DNA from: Syntrophomonadaceae bacterium
GTDB taxonomy: Bacteria > Bacillota > Syntrophomonadia > Syntrophomonadales > Syntrophothermaceae
Reading direction: 5' to 3'
NCBI GenBank assembly: GCA_012719535.1
Contig: JAAYAC010000084.1
Location: forward strand, 1-60,705
Length of the DNA stretch: 60,705 nucleotides
A model generated the notes under the pieces. It was not told the origin of the DNA. It did not search any database and saw only the letters and a list, made by a program, of their open reading frames with translations. Made by a program: the position numbers and the translations under genes. Positions 51,488 to 60,447 of this stretch are shown in pieces; the first letter of the stretch is position 1; every line of letters starts with the position of its first letter.

Positions 51488-52366
51488 TTATAGTCCTCGC
51501 AGGTAATCGGGCCGTAGGAAACGGTTGTCCTGACTGCGCAGGACCCCGTCGAGCAATGCCACTATCTTTTCCCGGTCCCGGCGCAAGGTACCCTTTATGG
51601 GCAGGTAGTTGGACGCATGGTTGCTCCTGAACTCACAGTTATCCACTTCCAGGTTTTCAATCAATACCTTCAGTTCCTGCAGTATCTCGAAGGGTTCAGG
51701 AAGTTCAAACTCCCCCCGCATCATACGACGGTGCAACACAGTTCCGGGCACCAGCATGAGGGTGAGAGCCGCCACGAAATCCGGGTTGATTTCGCTACAG
51801 ATCCTGGCCGTCTCCCGGGCATGTTCCTGAGACCTTTCCCCTTTCCCGGCCAAACCCAACAGGACGGTTACTGACAGCTTTATACCTGACCTCATTACCT
51901 TGCGCCCGGCTTCCACCATTTCCTGGCCCGTAACCCCTTTGTTGATCTCCTTCAGGAGACGCTCATCACCCGTCTCCACCCCCAGGTAAGCAATGGTGAG
52001 CCCTGCCGCGCGTAAAGCCCGCAGCTCCTCATCGGTCTTTTTCAGAATACTCCCGGGGCCGGCGTATATGCCAACATGGCTAAGGCTGGGGAACTGGCGG
52101 CACAGCTCCTTTAGTATCTGTAGCAGGTCACCACTATCCATGGCCAGGGCATCACCGTCAGCCAGGAAAACCTTGTACAAATCACCGTAATACAATTTGG
52201 CCATGCGGATATCAGCCTTGATCTCGTCCAGGGACCTTACCCGGTATTTCTTATCCTTGTACATCCCGCAGAACGTACACTTGTTATGTGAGCATCCGAT
52301 AGTACACTGCAATATATAACTCCGGGCCTCACTGGGAGGCCGATAAACATTCCCCTCGTACCTCAT
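51488..52366 (-). CDS. Radical SAM protein with CX4CX2C spacing
   Basis: 292 residues. The N-terminal cluster reads QCTIGCSHNKCTFCGMY; C25, C30 and C33 give C-x4-C-x2-C instead of the usual C-x3-C-x2-C, with an extra C21 before. The rest follows an Elp3-like radical SAM barrel (GVETGDERLL near 124, LLGLAGKGE near 165). No B12-binding or TRAM domain is present. It lies 20 bases upstream of degV. The substrate is unknown. Confidence 0.85.
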   Translation of the reverse strand: MRYEGNVYRPPSEARSYILQCTIGCSHNKCTFCGMYKDKKYRVRSLDEIKADIRMAKLYYGDLYKVFLADGDALAMDSGDLLQILKELCRQFPSLSHVGIYAGPGSILKKTDEELRALRAAGLTIAYLGVETGDERLLKEINKGVTGQEMVEAGRKVMRSGIKLSVTVLLGLAGKGERSQEHARETARICSEINPDFVAALTLMLVPGTVLHRRMMRGEFELPEPFEILQELKVLIENLEVDNCEFRSNHASNYLPIKGTLRRDREKIVALLDGVLRSQDNRFLRPDYLRGL

Positions 52367-52526
52367 AAAAACACCTCGGGTCCTGGTATTTTGCCTTCTA
52401 TTATCTTACACAAATTTTTTAATTTTGGGAAATAGATTAGCTGGCGTGAAGATTATCCTTGTTTAAGCTGACCAGATTTTTTAAAGACTAATAACGGGGC
52501 GAAGGGGCAAAAAAGGGGGGTTCCAA

Positions 52527-52718
52527 ATGGCAAGAAACCGCGGAATCATGTCTGAACAGTTAAAGTACGAGTTGGCCAGGGAACTGGGAGTTGATCAAAT
52601 CGTGGCCTCCCAGGGTTGGGGCGAGGTAACTGCCCGGAACTGCGGTAACCTCGTCAAGCTGGCCATCGAACGCGCTGAAAGGACCGTGGCCCCGCAGTTT
52701 ACTCCCAACAGGTACTAA
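52527..52718 (+). CDS. Alpha/beta-type small acid-soluble spore protein
   Basis: 63 residues. The germination protease site region LKYELARELGV (13-23) and the DNA-binding segment GEVTARNCGNLVKLAIERAE (32-51) are clear. SASPs saturate spore DNA and protect it, then feed amino acids to the germinating cell. AAGGGGGG precedes ATG 52527 and a terminator follows. It carries a Cys in the conserved region where others have E/Q. A forespore sigma-G promoter is expected; I could not identify one with confidence in 52367-52526. Confidence 0.95.
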   Translation: MARNRGIMSEQLKYELARELGVDQIVASQGWGEVTARNCGNLVKLAIERAERTVAPQFTPNRY

Positions 52719-52728
52719 CCCTCGCCCT

Positions 52729-52760
52729 TGCCAGGGGATTTTCCCCTGGCACTTGTTATT
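52729..52760 (+). terminator. Intrinsic terminator after the SASP gene
   Basis: TGCCAGGGGA/TCCCCTGGCA form a perfect 10-bp stem with a three-T loop, followed by CTTGTTATT. Confidence 0.85.
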
Positions 52761-52775
52761 ACTTACTGTTATAAT
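52746..52775 (+). promoter_or_regulatory. Possible promoter of the DUF1858 selenoprotein gene
   Basis: CTGGCA, an 18-base spacer and a perfect TATAAT end 33 bases before the TTG start. The -35 overlaps the SASP terminator. Confidence 0.45.
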
Positions 52776-52808
52776 TAGCTTGTGATTAAGACTGGGAGGT
52801 GAACTCGC

Positions 52809-53006
52809 TTGATTAATCGGAATACCATCATTAAAGATGTGCTGAAAGAGGTTCCCGGTGCGGATAAGATCTTCCTTAAGCACGGAGTCCATTGTCTGGG
52901 TTGAATGGGCGCTCTCTTTGAGACGGTTGAGCAGGGTGCTCAAATGCATGGCGTGGATGTCGATAAACTCCTCAAAGAACTTAATGAACAAGCTGAAAAG
53001 AAATAA
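52809..53006 (+). CDS. DUF1858 protein, predicted selenoprotein (in-frame TGA = Sec)
   Basis: The frame opens at TTG 52809 with GGGAGGTGA about seven bases upstream and runs 65 codons to TAA 53006, interrupted once by TGA at 52902-52904 (codon 32). DUF1858/hybrid-cluster-associated redox domains carry HCxGC in the middle; here the frame reads HCLG-TGA, so the stop replaces exactly the second Cys of the CxxC pair, giving CLGU. After it the family pattern continues without loss (ETVEQGAQMHGVDVDKLLKEL). A 7-bp hairpin with GGG loop sits 29 bases after the TGA. All points to selenocysteine insertion. A nonsense mutation in a dying gene is the alternative. The likely role is thiol/disulfide-type redox chemistry in the cytosol. 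Confidence 0.8.
52927..52943 (+). promoter_or_regulatory. Putative bacterial SECIS element
   Basis: TTGAGCA and TGCTCAA form a perfect 7-bp stem with loop GGG. The loop begins 29 bases after the TGA at 52902-52904. Bacterial SECIS hairpins have the apical loop about 16-37 bases downstream with a G among its first bases, so distance and loop both fit. Confidence 0.7.
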
Positions 53007-53029
53007 GGGGGCGTGAGCCTCCTTGTTTT
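53005..53029 (+). terminator. Intrinsic terminator after the DUF1858 gene
   Basis: AAGGGGGC/GCCTCCTT form an 8-bp stem (one G-T pair) with a GTGA loop, followed by GTTTTG. It starts within the TAA stop codon. Confidence 0.75.
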
Positions 53030-53049
53030 GTGAAGCAAAATTTCAATTA

Positions 53050-53073
53050 AATTTCAATCAGGCCTGACCCCCT
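53050..53073. repeat. Dispersed short repeat, copy 2
   Basis: AAATTTCAATCAGGCCTGACCCCC (in two parts, 53050-53059 and 53060-53073) matches the copy at 32356-32376 apart from a TCAG insertion. It supplies the last codons and the stop codon of the small ger gene at 53058-53297. Confidence 0.45.
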
Positions 53074-53297
53074 AAGAGCGTTTTTACTGCATTAAAGTAG
53101 GGGCGGAAGATATTATCAATAATAGTGGTAAAGCGGAAAGGTCCGTAACTAACCATGTCCATGATAATAATCACCATACCTGCCAGTAAGAGGACAGAAT
53201 AGGCCAGCAATTCCTTCCATTTTTTGTCACGCCATAGGTGCCAACCGTCTACACAGGCCAAGCCCAGTATCACGATAGCAACCAGAACAACAACCAT
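53058..53297 (-). CDS. Two-TM membrane protein, probable germinant-receptor D protein
   Basis: 79 residues with two hydrophobic helices (about 2-17 and 30-48) separated by a short charged loop (HLWRDKKWKE). Its ATG overlaps the gerC-type stop (TAATG), making it the fourth cistron of the ger operon. Some Bacillus receptor operons carry a D gene coding for a two-TM protein of about 70-85 residues that modulates germination; size, topology and position all match. The final residues (GGQA) come from a dispersed repeat at 53050-53073, so the natural C-terminus may have been altered. Confidence 0.7.
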   Translation of the reverse strand: MVVVLVAIVILGLACVDGWHLWRDKKWKELLAYSVLLLAGMVIIIMDMVSYGPFRFTTIIDNIFRPYFNAVKTLLGGQA

Positions 53298-54532
53298 TAC
53301 CTGTGCTCCTTTCGGGCTGTGACGGGCTCTACTGACAACCCACGGTGGCGGAACCCGGTTTCAGCTTTTACCGTCACCTTGACTACAGGAAAAATCTCCG
53401 GCCAGTCCTGGGCCATCCTTTTCCATTCCGGGTAGTGCTGCCTTTTAACCTCCTCGCCGAACCCAAACACGTCCGCGTGCAAGGACTGGGCCTTGCGTAC
53501 GGTGTGCATTATTTCTCTTTCGATACTGGTGTTAACCCGGCGTTCCAGGCTCTCATAATACTGCGGGGTAAGCAAACCCGGGTGCGTACCGAAATGCTCC
53601 CACAGGTCACAGGTGGTCCTGACCTTGACCTCGAAGCTGGGCAGCCCGTTCTTCTCCAGGTGAACAATTATCCGACTTTTGCTGCGCACCAGCCCCATGA
53701 CCACAGGTTCCACAGGACCTTCAACCGGGCAGGGTACAATTATTTCCCGGGTCTTAATCTTGTTTAATACCCACATTAACCCCAACGTTTCTTTTTCATC
53801 AAAGAAATCCACCAATTTCCCCCCCGGGCTGAAGACCGCCACTCTAGACACCTTGATAGCCTGGGGGACGGCGCCCAGGCTTTTCCGGTCTTCGGCGCTG
53901 ATGCTGGTCTGCGGGACCACTTCCACTACGGGGGCTGCGGGACTGGTCGTTCCCGTGCTTAAGTTGTAGGCAAACTCGCCGAAATCTACGGGCATGATGG
54001 CCTGGCGGCCGCCTTCCAGGTCAAACAGGTTGCTGATGGCCAACCCGGTAGCCCGGAAAGTAGGCATCTCTACCTCCAGCACTCTTTTGGCTTCCCCCCT
54101 GGCTATAGCCAGGTACATGCTGCGCCGGGTCTCTCGGTTACGCAGGGGCCGGTCCAGAAGTGGTGTTATGCCCAAGCGTGCTGCCCTTTCTCCTACGAGT
54201 GTCAGTCGGTCTTGCCCGAAGAAGATCGGCTTGGGAATTCTCTCGACTATGGACAGCGACGCCGCCCTGACGGTTCGCCCGGTTCCCGCCACTGTCCAGA
54301 AAGCCTTCGGTGCTCCCGGGCCGCCCCCACCACCTCCACCTCCCTGGCCCGGAACCAAGGCTATCGGGTTGGCTATCTGCAGGGTGAGCCTGACCTGTTC
54401 GTTTCCCGCCTCATGGACAACATCCGCGGCAGTTGCCACCACCATGGCCAGATCATTGATCTCTCTCTGGTCCCAACAACCTCCCGTCACCAGGAGGAGC
54501 GGCAGCAGCAGCGTCACCACGACCTTTCTCAT
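53297..54532 (-). CDS. Ger(x)C family spore germination lipoprotein
   Basis: 411 residues. A lipoprotein signal (LLLVTGGC, lipobox Cys at 19) is followed by the WDQREINDLA motif typical of GerC proteins. A run of eight glycines flanked by GQ and PG (about residues 62-72) is a slippage-prone insertion. The C-terminal domain contains NTSIEREI near 335. It is anchored to the outer face of the spore inner membrane as the C subunit of a nutrient receptor. ATG 54532 overlaps the gerB-type stop (ATGA). Confidence 0.93.
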   Translation of the reverse strand: MRKVVVTLLLPLLLVTGGCWDQREINDLAMVVATAADVVHEAGNEQVRLTLQIANPIALVPGQGGGGGGGGPGAPKAFWTVAGTGRTVRAASLSIVERIPKPIFFGQDRLTLVGERAARLGITPLLDRPLRNRETRRSMYLAIARGEAKRVLEVEMPTFRATGLAISNLFDLEGGRQAIMPVDFGEFAYNLSTGTTSPAAPVVEVVPQTSISAEDRKSLGAVPQAIKVSRVAVFSPGGKLVDFFDEKETLGLMWVLNKIKTREIIVPCPVEGPVEPVVMGLVRSKSRIIVHLEKNGLPSFEVKVRTTCDLWEHFGTHPGLLTPQYYESLERRVNTSIEREIMHTVRKAQSLHADVFGFGEEVKRQHYPEWKRMAQDWPEIFPVVKVTVKAETGFRHRGLSVEPVTARKEHR

Positions 54533-55629
54533 GCCGCACCTCTTTTCTCTGCCGGCCTGACCAGTACGAGCAGGTAAAGCAAGAGCGGAACTATCATTTC
54601 GAAAGACAATAAGCTATAACCGGCCCAGACATTGGACAGAAAGTCGGTGAACTCAGCCACGTCTTCCAGGACGTTATCGGCCAGGGCAATAACGAGCACC
54701 GTCACCGGCAGGAGCAGGAACTGAAACTCGCGAAAACCCAGCACCTGGGCGGTGGCCACCACGGAACAGTACAGGAAAGCGCATACCTTGATAAAGTTGC
54801 CCAGCACCCACATGATGACAATTATGGCCTCCAGGCGGTCGATTATTCTGGCCAGGCTTATCATCCGGGCCAGGGAAAAGACAGGCAGCTCCAGCTGGCC
54901 GGCGTCCACCCCCCCGAAAACCGCCACCACTGCCATCTCCACCGCCGCCAGGATAACGCCGATTATTATCACCACCAGCGCCAGGTTGCGGGAGGTATGG
55001 CAGGTGGAAACCAGGGCCGGTATAAACATGCCCGCCAGCAGTACCTCCCCCCGCCAGGAAGCCGAGGTAAAGGAAGACACCAGCATGGTACCCAGGGGAT
55101 GAACTCCCACCGGCAGCAATCTCCTCAGGTCCATGTGTTCAAAAGGAAGAAAGATGACCATCAGCACCCCCAGGAGAATAAGGGGAAGCAGTATTTCGTT
55201 TACCCGGGCCCAGGTTTCCAGACCGCTGCGGACCGCATAAAAGGCCAGTGCGGTAATGGTAACCACAAATACCATTACCGGTGTCTGCGGCATGATGGTT
55301 ATATTGAGAAACATGCCAAACTCCCTGATTATGAACGCCCCCACGCTGAGAAACCAGAAGGCATACAGGAGCCCCACCAGTTTACCCAGCGGCCGTCCCA
55401 GTATCGAGGGCAGGTATTCAATGAAGGTCTGACCGGGAAACCGCCGGGCCAGGGCTACGATAACCACGGCCACGATGAGCCCCCAGACGGTAGCGATAAC
55501 GGAGGTGAGCCACGCGTCCTGCTCCACGGCACGGGCCGCTATCTGGGGCATAAAGAAAATTACCGTGGATATGGTCACGGTGAGCATCAAGAAAGCCAGC
55601 TGGCGTTCTGATATCTTGCCCGGTTCCAA
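54529..55629 (-). CDS. GerB family spore germination permease
   Basis: 366 residues with about ten membrane helices, in the APC amino-acid permease fold used by GerAB subunits, which bind the nutrient germinant. The opening KISERQLAFLMLTVTIS and the GxxxLLP loop near 170 fit the family. It starts at TTG 55629 with AAGGAGG about nine bases upstream, one base past the gerA-type stop. The germinant (amino acid, sugar or other) cannot be predicted. Confidence 0.93.
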   Translation of the reverse strand: MEPGKISERQLAFLMLTVTISTVIFFMPQIAARAVEQDAWLTSVIATVWGLIVAVVIVALARRFPGQTFIEYLPSILGRPLGKLVGLLYAFWFLSVGAFIIREFGMFLNITIMPQTPVMVFVVTITALAFYAVRSGLETWARVNEILLPLILLGVLMVIFLPFEHMDLRRLLPVGVHPLGTMLVSSFTSASWRGEVLLAGMFIPALVSTCHTSRNLALVVIIIGVILAAVEMAVVAVFGGVDAGQLELPVFSLARMISLARIIDRLEAIIVIMWVLGNFIKVCAFLYCSVVATAQVLGFREFQFLLLPVTVLVIALADNVLEDVAEFTDFLSNVWAGYSLLSFEMIVPLLLYLLVLVRPAEKRGAA

Positions 55630-55630
55630 G

Positions 55631-57253
55631 CTATTTCCTCCTTGACTGGCTGGGTGGTCTTTCCGGCGGCGGTGCGGGCGGTGGCGTTTTGGAGCGGGTC
55701 AAGTCTTCTCCCGCAATCAGTGCCGGCCGCCGGGTCATGTCCCACCAGGGAGCCCGGTAAATGACGTCCTTCATTTCCCGCAGCCGCAAGGGAGCCAGGG
55801 GGGCCATATACGGTACCCCGAACGACCTTAACGCCGTCAGGTGGACCATAAAGGCCAGGAAACCCAGGGCTATTCCGTACAACCCCAACACTGAACCGGC
55901 CACAAGATTAATGAGCCGCACCAGCCTTATGCCCGAGGCCAATTCATAACCGGAACCCAGGGCAAAGTTGGATATCGCGGTCGCGGCAATGACTATCACC
56001 ATGGCCTGTGACACCAAGCCCGCCTGTACCGCGGCCTGCCCCAGTATCAAAGCCCCGACAATGTTGACCGCCCCGCCAACTATCCGCGGCAGCCTGATAC
56101 CGGCTTCCCACAGCAGCTCGAAAGTTATCAGAATACTGAGAGCTTCGATGAAGGCAGGAAACGGAACTGTCTCCCGGGCCCCGGCAACGGTAAAAACCAG
56201 GGGAATGGGCAACATCTCCTGGTGAAAGGTGGTTACAGCTACATAAAGGCCGGGCAGGTTGGTAGCCACGAACAGAGCCAGGTATCTAAATAAACGTACC
56301 AGCCAAACCACGATGGGGTTCATGTAGTAATCCTCGGCGGTTTGCAGGAATTCCACAAAAAGCGTAGGAGCGGTAAGAACCTGGGGACTTCCGTCCACAA
56401 CTATAGCAAATCGCCCCTCCAGCAGATCAGCCACCACTTTGTCGGGCCTTTCGCTAACCTTTATCAACGGGAAGAGACTGTACCTCCGATCCTGGATCAG
56501 CTCTTTAAGTATTGAACTGTCAATCAGGCCGTCAATATCCACCCGGCTCAGGCGCTGCCTGGCCTCCTCCACTATCTCGGGATTGGCCAGATCTTCTACG
56601 TACATCAAGGTTACCAGGGTATTAGAGCGGCGGCCCACAATGAAGTTCTCCGACTTCAGGCGGATATCCCCAAGCCGGGAACGGATAAGGGCGGTGTTAA
56701 TCCGTAATGGTTCCAGAAAACTGTCCCGAGGGCCGGTTACCACCGACTCCAGTACCGGCTCGGTCATGCCCCGGGTGGGCGGGGTTTCAGCGTCGAGCAC
56801 CAGTCCGACCGGCGACCCGTCCACCAACAGGATCATCTTGTGCATCAGTACCCAGCGTTTCAGTTCCACCATGTCCTCCACCCGGATAGTGGAGTAGAAG
56901 GGCAGGAAGTGCCGGTTGAGGTAGTCGGCCAGGTCGCGGGATGGTATCTTCCTGCTCACCTCGGGCGGCACATCCAGCATTAGGGAACGAAATAGATCGT
57001 GACTGACCCGGCTGTTTATAAGACCGTCCACCCACACCGCCAGGCACCTGGTTTCTCCCATGTAGAACTCGCGAAATACGATATCGGTGGTATTGGCGAA
57101 CTCCTGCCTCAGGTAGGCTTCATTCTCCTTAAGGCTGGTACTTATCTCTTTGTAGTCATGGGGCAGGGGAACCTGCTTTGGTCCGGTGCTCGCCCTTTGA
57201 TTTAACGACTTCTTGCGGAAAAAGATAGGTAATACCCCTTTCCTGGAACGCAT
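55631..57253 (-). CDS. GerA family spore germination protein
   Basis: 540 residues. A soluble N-terminal half (to about 305) is followed by five to six membrane helices and a proline-rich tail (KTPPPAPPPERPPSQ). The GerAA hallmarks EDLANPEIVEEARQRL near 235 and VVDGSPQVLTAPTLFVEF near 285 are present. First gene of gerA-gerB-gerC-D. ATG 57253 has only a weak TGGTGA site. A perfect GTCAAATTTGAC palindrome lies 19-30 bases upstream. Confidence 0.94.
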   Translation of the reverse strand: MRSRKGVLPIFFRKKSLNQRASTGPKQVPLPHDYKEISTSLKENEAYLRQEFANTTDIVFREFYMGETRCLAVWVDGLINSRVSHDLFRSLMLDVPPEVSRKIPSRDLADYLNRHFLPFYSTIRVEDMVELKRWVLMHKMILLVDGSPVGLVLDAETPPTRGMTEPVLESVVTGPRDSFLEPLRINTALIRSRLGDIRLKSENFIVGRRSNTLVTLMYVEDLANPEIVEEARQRLSRVDIDGLIDSSILKELIQDRRYSLFPLIKVSERPDKVVADLLEGRFAIVVDGSPQVLTAPTLFVEFLQTAEDYYMNPIVVWLVRLFRYLALFVATNLPGLYVAVTTFHQEMLPIPLVFTVAGARETVPFPAFIEALSILITFELLWEAGIRLPRIVGGAVNIVGALILGQAAVQAGLVSQAMVIVIAATAISNFALGSGYELASGIRLVRLINLVAGSVLGLYGIALGFLAFMVHLTALRSFGVPYMAPLAPLRLREMKDVIYRAPWWDMTRRPALIAGEDLTRSKTPPPAPPPERPPSQSRRK

Positions 57254-57568
57254 TCACCATTGTAGAAACTCGTCAAATTTGACAGACTTGCCGTGTGTTA
57301 TTAGAGTGTTCCACTAACAGCCTTCTTTATCGTATTCTGTCCAGGCCAACCGCACATCTTCCCTGGGAATTTGGGGATGAGATAGTATGAAATGACAGGT
57401 AAACAGAAAGGTGGAAGCGAAGGTATTTGTGAAACCACGGACACAGACAAACACTCATGACTCCTAGCAGGGTAACCACTAGAGGATGAAATGCCGGCGG
57501 TATCACCAAGGGCCATAATCATTAACATCAATGACCTTAACGTTTTGTCTGCGTCCATCAGTGTGTTA
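57254..57568. other. 315-base gap between the ger operon and the MgtC gene
   Basis: It holds the ger operon leader with the GTCAAATTTGAC palindrome at 57272-57283. No sporulation-type promoter could be fixed. A minus-strand open frame (57301-57600) has no ribosome binding site and a composition unlike a protein, so I leave it out. No terminator for the MgtC gene was found. Confidence 0.5.
57272..57283. promoter_or_regulatory. Perfect 12-base palindrome upstream of gerA
   Basis: GTCAAATTTGAC is a perfect dyad without spacer, 19 bases before the gerA start codon. It could be an operator for a dimeric regulator. No known regulator's consensus is assigned. Confidence 0.35.
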
Positions 57569-58006
57569 TCAGCGGTTCCTTCGGGACAGGTAGTGTTCAA
57601 TTCCCAACAAGGCCACCACTGTGAACACCAGCCCTATGGTCGAGGTACCGAGCCATCCCGAACCGATGCTCATCCCCAGGATGGCACTCACCCATAAAGC
57701 AGCGGCAGTCCAAAGCCCCCTCCGATTGGGGTCGTCTGCCAGCCAGATAACCCCCGTGCTAATAAAACCGAAGGCCGACACGATCTGGGCAGCTATTCTA
57801 CCCGGGTCAGCGAGCCACGGGTTGCTCAGTTGCTTGGCAAAATTTACTGATACGATGGTAACCAGAGCGGAACCCACTGTGACTAGAATAAAGGTTCGCG
57901 CCCCGGTTACCTTGGTCTTTTCTTTGGCTATTATGCCTATAGTTCCACCTACCACCACGCACATCAACATCTGCACCAGGACCTGTGTAATGAAATTGAG
58001 ACCCAT
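57569..58006 (-). CDS. MgtC/SapB family membrane protein
   Basis: 145 residues with four to five membrane helices. The N-terminal segment (VGGTIGIIAKEKTKVTGART) holds the family's conserved charged stretch, and the IWLADDPNRRGLWTAAALW block follows near 90. It lacks the C-terminal soluble domain of Salmonella MgtC, as SapB-type members do. AGGGGTAG precedes ATG 58006. It comes three bases after the thioesterase gene. The role in Mg or virulence-type stress is not shown here. Confidence 0.88.
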   Translation of the reverse strand: MGLNFITQVLVQMLMCVVVGGTIGIIAKEKTKVTGARTFILVTVGSALVTIVSVNFAKQLSNPWLADPGRIAAQIVSAFGFISTGVIWLADDPNRRGLWTAAALWVSAILGMSIGSGWLGTSTIGLVFTVVALLGIEHYLSRRNR

Positions 58007-58009
58007 TTA

Positions 58010-58450
58010 CTACCCCTGGCTTTCCATGAAATACGCCTTACCCCCGGATAAAAGAGTTTGCCAGACACTCGCATGCGACTTGTTTAACCGCGTCGGTTTG
58101 CCGGTAACCATATCCGTAAAGGCGTGGAGGCTTTCGCCGGTCGCAACTACAGTTCCGGTGCGCGGGTTGATGATCTCATAGGCGAACCTTATCTTGACGG
58201 GACTCACCTCCATAATGGTAGTTCTCACCACCAGTTCGTCCTCAAAATGCGCTGGGTGCCGGTAACGGCAGTGGATCTCGATGACAGGACACGCTACCCC
58301 CCGGGCCTCCAGTTCACTGTAGGGCAAACCTATGTCCCTGAGCAATGCGGTTCGAGCCATCTCCCACCAGATAATGTGGTTGGAATGGTGGACTATTCCC
58401 ATTTTGTCTGTTTCGGCGTACCTTACCCGTAACGAGGTTTCATGAAACAT
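58010..58450 (-). CDS. Hotdog-fold acyl-CoA thioesterase (YbgC-like)
   Basis: 146 residues of the 4-hydroxybenzoyl-CoA thioesterase family. The RVRYAETDKMGIVHHSNHI segment at about 8-26 contains the catalytic-type Asp and the conserved Y-E-T-D. There is no signal peptide. ATG 58450 has AAGGTGG upstream; two GTGs at 58462/58459 are alternatives. It lies between guaB and the MgtC gene, all close enough to be one operon. The acyl-CoA substrate is unknown. Confidence 0.88.
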   Translation of the reverse strand: MFHETSLRVRYAETDKMGIVHHSNHIIWWEMARTALLRDIGLPYSELEARGVACPVIEIHCRYRHPAHFEDELVVRTTIMEVSPVKIRFAYEIINPRTGTVVATGESLHAFTDMVTGKPTRLNKSHASVWQTLLSGGKAYFMESQG

Positions 58451-58477
58451 CTCCCGCACCACCTTGCCCTCAAAGCA

Positions 58478-59962
<1,485 letters not shown>

Positions 59963-59966
59963 TTAT

Positions 59967-59972
59967 ATTATA
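59967..59972 (-). promoter_or_regulatory. Probable -10 of the guaB promoter
   Basis: A perfect TATAAT on the minus strand lies 32 bases before the guaB ATG. The best -35 candidate (TTGGTC) has a 19-base spacer, so the promoter is weak or extended. Confidence 0.4.
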
Positions 59973-59994
59973 ACACACGCGGACCTGACACGAC

Positions 59995-60023
59995 CAAAAA
60001 AAGAGCGGAGAACTAGTCTCCGC
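59995..60023 (-). terminator. Intrinsic terminator after the small HTH-like gene
   Basis: On the minus strand GCGGAGA and TCTCCGC form a 7-bp stem, followed by TCTTTTTTTGG. It begins inside the last codons of the gene at 60013-60252 and ends that transcript before guaB. Confidence 0.85.
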
Positions 60024-60252
60024 CCATGACCGATCCGATACCGTATTTCAAAAAATGCTCCCTCAGGCTATTCGCCACCTGCGAGCTTATGTTAAACCGT
60101 GCCGCGATTTCTTCGTCACTATACTGTTGCGCAAAACAGTCTACCAGCGCATCGTGGTCAATTTCCATCTCCTCGGCCATTTCCTTCAACGAAGGTATCC
60201 TGCTCCAGGGGGGGAACCGGCCTTTGCCTTCAAATTCATTTTCATGTTTCAC
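60013..60252 (-). CDS. Small HTH-like protein
   Basis: 79 residues. An N-terminal charged segment is followed by two helices (PSLKEMAEEMEIDHDALVDC) and a C-terminal helix-turn-helix-like region (YSDEEIAARFNISSQVANSL). There is no membrane helix. I chose GTG 60252, 10 bases after AGGAGG; a GTG at 60261 abuts that site. It may be a small DNA-binding regulator. I do not recognise a named family. Own terminator; no operon partner visible. Confidence 0.6.
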   Translation of the reverse strand: MKHENEFEGKGRFPPWSRIPSLKEMAEEMEIDHDALVDCFAQQYSDEEIAARFNISSQVANSLREHFLKYGIGSVMGGD

Positions 60253-60347
60253 TCTTAGCACGCCTCCTTTCTACTCTAGCTTTTTCCCGGAGGCGCATTT
60301 TAATTCCCAGGTCGGGGCTTGAAATTGCGAAACTCGAGTTTCTCTAC

Positions 60348-60385
60348 CAGGAATGTCCCCGTATAAAGGTAGGGGGACACACCTG
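60348..60385. repeat. 38-base dispersed repeat, inverted copy of 47337-47374
   Basis: It matches the reverse complement of 47337-47374 at 37 of 38 positions. It lies downstream of the NlpC/P60 gene and upstream of the HTH-like gene, again intergenic. Confidence 0.75.
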
Positions 60386-60392
60386 CCTCCGG

Positions 60393-60412
60393 CAGGAATG
60401 TCCCCGTATAGA
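60393..60412. repeat. Partial copy of the same repeat
   Basis: Twenty bases identical to the start of the 60348 element and of the reverse complement of 47337-47374, separated from the full copy by CCTCCGG. Full copy plus half copy mirrors the arrangement at 47337-47429. Confidence 0.65.
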
Positions 60413-60447
60413 TCGTAACCCGACGGGGTTTAACAGGGGCCGGTCGC

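Noticed and set aside
52902-52904. The TGA in the DUF1858 frame read simply as a stop, making two fragments or a pseudogene
   Set aside because: The conserved pattern continues in the same phase, the TGA is at the catalytic Cys and a SECIS-like hairpin follows, so selenocysteine is the better reading.
52560-52991. A 143-codon open frame on the minus strand across the SASP and DUF1858 genes
   Set aside because: It is the shadow of two recognisable plus-strand genes and has no ribosome binding site.
57301-57600. A 99-codon minus-strand frame between the ger operon and the MgtC gene
   Set aside because: No ribosome binding site, overlap with the MgtC gene end, and composition unlike a protein.
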